Positions 53,537 to 56,220 of a stretch of 56,220 nt of DNA are shown here, one piece after another (the stretch's first letter is position 1; every line of letters begins with the position of its first letter). The notes under the pieces are model-generated. The model made no database searches. It worked only from the letters and a program-made list of their open reading frames with translations, and was not told where the DNA came from. The translations under genes and the position numbers were made by a program. Source of the DNA: an uncultured Pelagibacteraceae bacterium (lineage in GTDB: Bacteria > Pseudomonadota > Alphaproteobacteria > Pelagibacterales > Pelagibacteraceae); NCBI GenBank assembly GCA_902552345.1, contig CACDGO010000003.1:1-56220 (forward strand), read 5' to 3'.

Positions 53537-54838
53537 AGGTTGCCCTTTAGATTTAACTAATATTTTTCCCTCAGACATTACTAAAATGCCGTTTACAATT
53601 GTGCCTATCGGGAAACCTTTTACTTTATAATTATGAAAGGGTGTCCATCCACATTTACTAGCGATCATTTCGTTCTTTATAGTAACTTCTTTATCCATAT
53701 CAACTATCGTCAAATCTGCATCAAAACCCTCTTTTATAAAGCCTTTATTTTTAATTCCAAAAATTTTACATGGATTTTCACACATCAAATTTATGAGTTG
53801 ACTTAATTCTAGTTTTCCATTGTTCACATGATCAATCATAACTGGAAAAATAGTTTGGACACCTGGCATTCCTGAGGGGGTATTTGGGTATTCTTTGTCT
53901 TTATTAATTTTTAAGTGAGGAGCGTGATCCGACCCAAGAACATCTACAACATTATTTTTTATAGCTACCCAAAGACGATCGTAATGATCTTTTGATCTTA
54001 AGGGAGGGTTCATTTGAGCGTAAGTTCCTAATTTGTCGTAGCAATCTGGTGCATACAAAGTTAAATGTTGAGGGGTTGTTTCAAAAGTAACATTTTTTTT
54101 GTGCATAGCTAAAAAATCGACCTCTTCTTTAGTAGTAACATGTAAGACATGAATTTTTTTATCATATCTTTCTGCAATTTTTACAACTCTACGAGTTGAG
54201 GACATCGCGCATTCTACATTTCTCCATTCAGGATGAGAATGAACATCTCCTTGTCTAATAAATTTTTTTCTTAATCTAATAATATCTTCATCCTCAGAGT
54301 GAATTGAAACTACCCTGTCACTACTAGAAATCACTTTTTCTATATCCGCTTCTTTGTTCACCAACAGATTACCTGTCGATGATCCTGCAAAAAGTTTAAC
54401 TCCACAACAGCCTTCAACATTTTTAAGTTGAGCAAGTTGTTCAGTATTTTGAGGAGTTGCTCCAAAATAAAATGCATAATTAGTATGCATTCTATTTTTT
54501 GCCGCTTGTAATTTTTTTTCAAACTCTACTAAATTCGCTGTTGGAGGGTTAGTGTTGGGCATCTCAAACAAAGAAGTTACTCCTCCAAGAACTGCAGCTC
54601 TGCTTCCACTTTCTAAATCTTCCGCATCAGTAGAACCAGGTTCTCTAAAATGTACTTGGGTGTCTATGATTCCTGGCAAAACTGCTTTGCCAGATGCGTC
54701 GTAAACTTTAGAATTATTTTCCTCTATATTTCCTATTTTTTTAATTTTATTTTCATATAAACCAATATCAGATTTGATCAACTTACCATCGATATAACAG
54801 GAACCATTTTTGATAATGAGACTATAATTATCAGACAT
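53525..54838 (-). CDS. pyrC: dihydroorotase-like amidohydrolase (class I type)
   Basis: This 437-residue enzyme (ATG at 54838) belongs to the cyclic amidohydrolases, closest by motifs to dihydroorotase, which closes carbamoyl-aspartate to dihydroorotate. Visible metal-site residues are His63, the carbamylated-type Lys148 (GVKLFAG), His180 (SIHSED), His233 (HVLHVTT) and Asp304 (LGSDHAPH). The first His of the HxH pair is Gln61 (IIDTQVHFREPG). This QxH form recurs in an alphaproteobacterial subgroup, so it is not a local error, but it leaves true activity less certain. An allantoinase or hydantoinase-like role is the alternative. A TTG at 54889 would extend into divergent ygfZ and is rejected. 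Confidence 0.82.
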   Translation of the reverse strand: MSDNYSLIIKNGSCYIDGKLIKSDIGLYENKIKKIGNIEENNSKVYDASGKAVLPGIIDTQVHFREPGSTDAEDLESGSRAAVLGGVTSLFEMPNTNPPTANLVEFEKKLQAAKNRMHTNYAFYFGATPQNTEQLAQLKNVEGCCGVKLFAGSSTGNLLVNKEADIEKVISSSDRVVSIHSEDEDIIRLRKKFIRQGDVHSHPEWRNVECAMSSTRRVVKIAERYDKKIHVLHVTTKEEVDFLAMHKKNVTFETTPQHLTLYAPDCYDKLGTYAQMNPPLRSKDHYDRLWVAIKNNVVDVLGSDHAPHLKINKDKEYPNTPSGMPGVQTIFPVMIDHVNNGKLELSQLINLMCENPCKIFGIKNKGFIKEGFDADLTIVDMDKEVTIKNEMIASKCGWTPFHNYKVKGFPIGTIVNGILVMSEGKILVKSKGQPLKF

Positions 54839-54874
54839 ATTTTTTATATATAATATACTGTATAAGTAATAAAT

Positions 54875-55756
54875 ATGAAAAAAGATCAAGTTGTAATTTT
54901 AGAAAAAAGAGGTGTAATCTTAGTAAGTGGTGAAGATGCAAAAGACTTTCTCCAAAATATAATTACAAATGACATAAATAAAGTTTCTAATAAAAACTCT
55001 GTTTTTTCAGCCTTGTTGACTCCTCAAGGTAAATATTTGAATGAATTTTTTATAATTCAAAATAATAAAGGATATTTATTAGACTGTAGCGAAAACTCTA
55101 CTAGTGATCTAATAAAAGATTTATCAAAATATAAGTTAAGATCAAAAGTTGAAATTGAGGACTTTTCTTCTGAATTCGTTATTGGAGTAATTAACAATTC
55201 AAAATTCAAGGAATTGCAAGAATTATTAAATTCAAATGAAAATACTATTACTTACAGAGACACTCCTATTTTTTTAGATCCAAGAAACGAAAAATTAGGA
55301 GCAAGAATAATTTCAAATCTTGAAAAACTTTACTTAACAATTAAAAAATTAAGTCTCAATATTATCGATAAAAAAGAATATTATTCTCTTGCGCATAAAT
55401 TAGGAGTACCTGAAAAAGGATTAATTAATTTAAAAGATCAATTGTTTGGTTTAGAGGCAAATTTTGAGTTATTTCAAGCTATAGATTTTAAAAAAGGATG
55501 TTTTGTAGGACAAGAAAATACTGCAAGGATGAAATTAAAAAATAAACTTAGAAGAAGATTGTTGCCCATAACTTCATCTAAAAAATTAAATATCGGAGAT
55601 GAAATTACTTTTAACGATATTAAAATAGGAAAAATACTTATTGATCAGCCTTACCCCTTTGGATTAATCAAAGTTTTTGAACCTAATCTTGAAGATTTTA
55701 AAGATAAAGTATTATTAGCAAACAATAAAGAATGTAAAATTCTAGAGAACGTTTAG
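54875..55756 (+). CDS. ygfZ: folate-binding Fe-S cluster maintenance protein YgfZ
   Basis: YgfZ (IBA57-like) is a tetrahydrofolate-binding GcvT homologue that helps maintain certain Fe-S enzymes. The 293-residue protein has the N-terminal GcvT-like domain (VILVSGEDAKDFLQNIITND, SALLTPQGKYLNEFFI) and the family signature FKKGCFVGQENTARM with Cys209. It is divergent from the dihydroorotase-like gene across 36 bases. The window contains one obvious Fe-S protein (ferredoxin), and NadA, which needs a 4Fe-4S cluster, lies next door. Confidence 0.93.
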   Translation: MKKDQVVILEKRGVILVSGEDAKDFLQNIITNDINKVSNKNSVFSALLTPQGKYLNEFFIIQNNKGYLLDCSENSTSDLIKDLSKYKLRSKVEIEDFSSEFVIGVINNSKFKELQELLNSNENTITYRDTPIFLDPRNEKLGARIISNLEKLYLTIKKLSLNIIDKKEYYSLAHKLGVPEKGLINLKDQLFGLEANFELFQAIDFKKGCFVGQENTARMKLKNKLRRRLLPITSSKKLNIGDEITFNDIKIGKILIDQPYPFGLIKVFEPNLEDFKDKVLLANNKECKILENV

Positions 55757-55861
55757 CAACCTAGATAACGACGCCAATATTCCATATCCACTTAATTCAA
55801 TAAAGGCTATAACTAAAATTATAAATATAATTCTTTTGTGTCTTCTTATATATTCGATCAT
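55742..55861 (-). CDS. possible 39-residue membrane peptide
   Basis: A short minus-strand frame from ATG 55861 encodes 39 residues, starting MIEYIRRHKR, then one hydrophobic helix (about 11-30, IIFIILVIAFIELSGYGILA). Basic N-terminus plus one TM helix is a plausible small membrane protein. It lies downstream of tRNA-Leu on the same strand and its end overlaps the ygfZ 3' end by 15 bases. No known family is recognised. Random hydrophobic frames are common in AT-rich DNA, so this is tentative. Confidence 0.35.
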   Translation of the reverse strand: MIEYIRRHKRIIFIILVIAFIELSGYGILASLSRLLNVL

Positions 55862-55873
55862 AATTCTCTTTTT

Positions 55874-55957
55874 TGGTGCGGTCGGAGAGACTCGAACTCT
55901 CACGGGAAACCCACACGCCCCTCAAGCGTGCCTGTCTACCAATTTCAGCACGACCGC
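55874..55957 (-). tRNA. tRNA-Leu (anticodon GAG)
   Basis: This 84-base tRNA with encoded CCA has a 7-bp acceptor stem GCGGTCG/CGACCGC and discriminator A. The D-arm contains the leucine-typical AAATTGGTAGACA, the anticodon arm is CACGC-TTGAGGG-GCGTG with GAG, and the long variable arm is typical of class II tRNAs. The T-arm GAGAG-TTCGAGT-CTCTC is complete. It reads CUC and CUU leucine codons. Confidence 0.96.
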
Positions 55958-55969
55958 AATAATAATGCG

Positions 55970-55998
55970 ACAATAAATGAATGACAATTTAATCTCAA
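55970..55998 (-). promoter_or_regulatory. possible promoter of tRNA-Leu
   Basis: On the minus strand TTGAGA (55998-55993) and TATTGT (55975-55970) are spaced by 17 bases. The predicted start lies about 5-6 bases before the mature tRNA 5' end. Matches are five of six and four of six. Confidence 0.35.
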
Positions 55999-56018
55999 GT
56001 TGGTAAATTAGAATTAGT

Positions 56019-56220
56019 ATGTCTGTACAACAACAAAATTTGAGCTCTACTCAAGAGATTTATAAGAAAATCTCAAAATTCGTTCCTGAAGCTGAATGGA
56101 AAATTCATGCTCCATTAATAGAGAGAATTAATAAAATTAAAAAAGAAAAAAATGCAATTATACTTGCTCATAACTATCAAACTCCGGAAATTTACCATGG
56201 TGTAGCGGATATATCTGCTG
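56019..56220 (+). CDS. nadA: quinolinate synthase NadA, 3'-truncated by window
   Basis: NadA is the 4Fe-4S enzyme that condenses iminoaspartate with dihydroxyacetone phosphate to quinolinate in NAD synthesis. Only the first 67 codons are present, from ATG 56019. The segment [20 protein letters not shown] contains the conserved HNYQ.PE motif of the first Rossmann-like domain. The N-terminal 30 residues ([20 protein letters not shown]) are of normal length for alphaproteobacterial NadA. The gene continues beyond the window end. Confidence 0.93.
   Translation, partial: MSVQQQNLSSTQEIYKKISKFVPEAEWKIHAPLIERINKIKKEKNAIILAHNYQTPEIYHGVADISA

Noticed and set aside
1-56220. CRISPR arrays, insertion sequences, prophage genes, integrases or defence islands
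   Set aside because: I saw no regularly spaced repeats, transposase motifs, phage structural genes or restriction/defence motifs anywhere in the window.

Overview
The window is one compact, very AT-rich piece of a bacterial chromosome. It looks like a streamlined marine alphaproteobacterium of the SAR11 (Pelagibacterales) clade. The reasons are extreme A+T content, gene spacing that is mostly overlapping or under 30 bases, many Lys/Asn/Ile-rich proteins, a proteorhodopsin followed by ferredoxin and ferredoxin-NADP reductase genes, an NDUFA12-type complex I subunit, an alphaproteobacterial DksA without zinc cysteines, and alphaproteobacterial neighbourhoods such as rpsF-rpsR-rplI-dnaB...cvpA-purF and fabD-fabG-acpP. 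I see no insertion sequence, prophage, CRISPR array, replication origin or integrated island. No gene-free stretch exceeds about 300 bases. Almost everything is core housekeeping, and I do not see a clearly new multi-gene system.

Layout. 1-2123 (+): 3' end of aroQ, then accB-accC. 2120-2966 (-): a DUF2155 envelope protein and the NDUFA12 complex I subunit. 3066-3884 (+): a free-standing ribonucleotide-reductase C-terminal (TSCPD-type) domain. 3881-7373 (-): DUF2066, hdaA and aspS as a tight unit. 7398-8983 (+): purM-purN. 8980-10840 (-): pepA and ndk. 10971-18233 (+): an outer-membrane biogenesis operon, lptF-lptG-lptD-surA-like, continuing into pdxA and rsmA. 18208-20774 (-): fabD-fabG-acpP-gmk. 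20877-27948 (+): rpsF-rpsR-rplI-dnaB-MMPL transporter-cvpA-purF. 27945-35720 (-): a nine-gene run, psd-pssA-rlmE-guaB-TPR-guaA-panB-yfgM-like-bamB-like. 35785-36999 (+): icd. 36992-39667 (-): alaS. 40067-45610 (-): GFA-family protein, glycerate kinase, tolC, recA, aldehyde dehydrogenase and DUF779. 45739-47981 (-): a membrane glycosyltransferase and a GT2. 48054-48479 (+): dksA. 48476-51410 (-): proteorhodopsin, a 44-residue membrane protein, ferredoxin, ferredoxin-NADP reductase, GST. 51638-53536 (+): prpE/acs-type ligase. 53525-54838 (-): dihydroorotase-like amidohydrolase. 54875-55756 (+): ygfZ. 55874-55957 (-): tRNA-Leu(GAG). 56019-end (+): start of nadA.

How they fit together. Purine synthesis is well represented (purF, purM, purN, guaB, guaA, gmk, ndk). 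So are fatty acid and phospholipid synthesis (accB, accC, fabD, fabG, acpP, pssA, psd) and outer-membrane assembly (lptF, lptG, lptD, surA-like, bamB-like, tolC). Light-driven proton pumping is encoded by a proteorhodopsin with Gln at the spectral tuning site, predicted to be blue-absorbing. Carbon entry is suggested by propionyl/acetyl-CoA ligase, glycerate 3-kinase and aldehyde dehydrogenase.

Points most worth a second look: an IMP dehydrogenase with no CBS (Bateman) module; a conserved-looking 44-residue membrane protein between proteorhodopsin and ferredoxin; the stand-alone TSCPD-type protein; a PdxA with a degenerate N-terminal motif; a dihydroorotase-like enzyme with Gln in place of the first HxH histidine; and several alphaproteobacterial gene clusters that have lost internal members.
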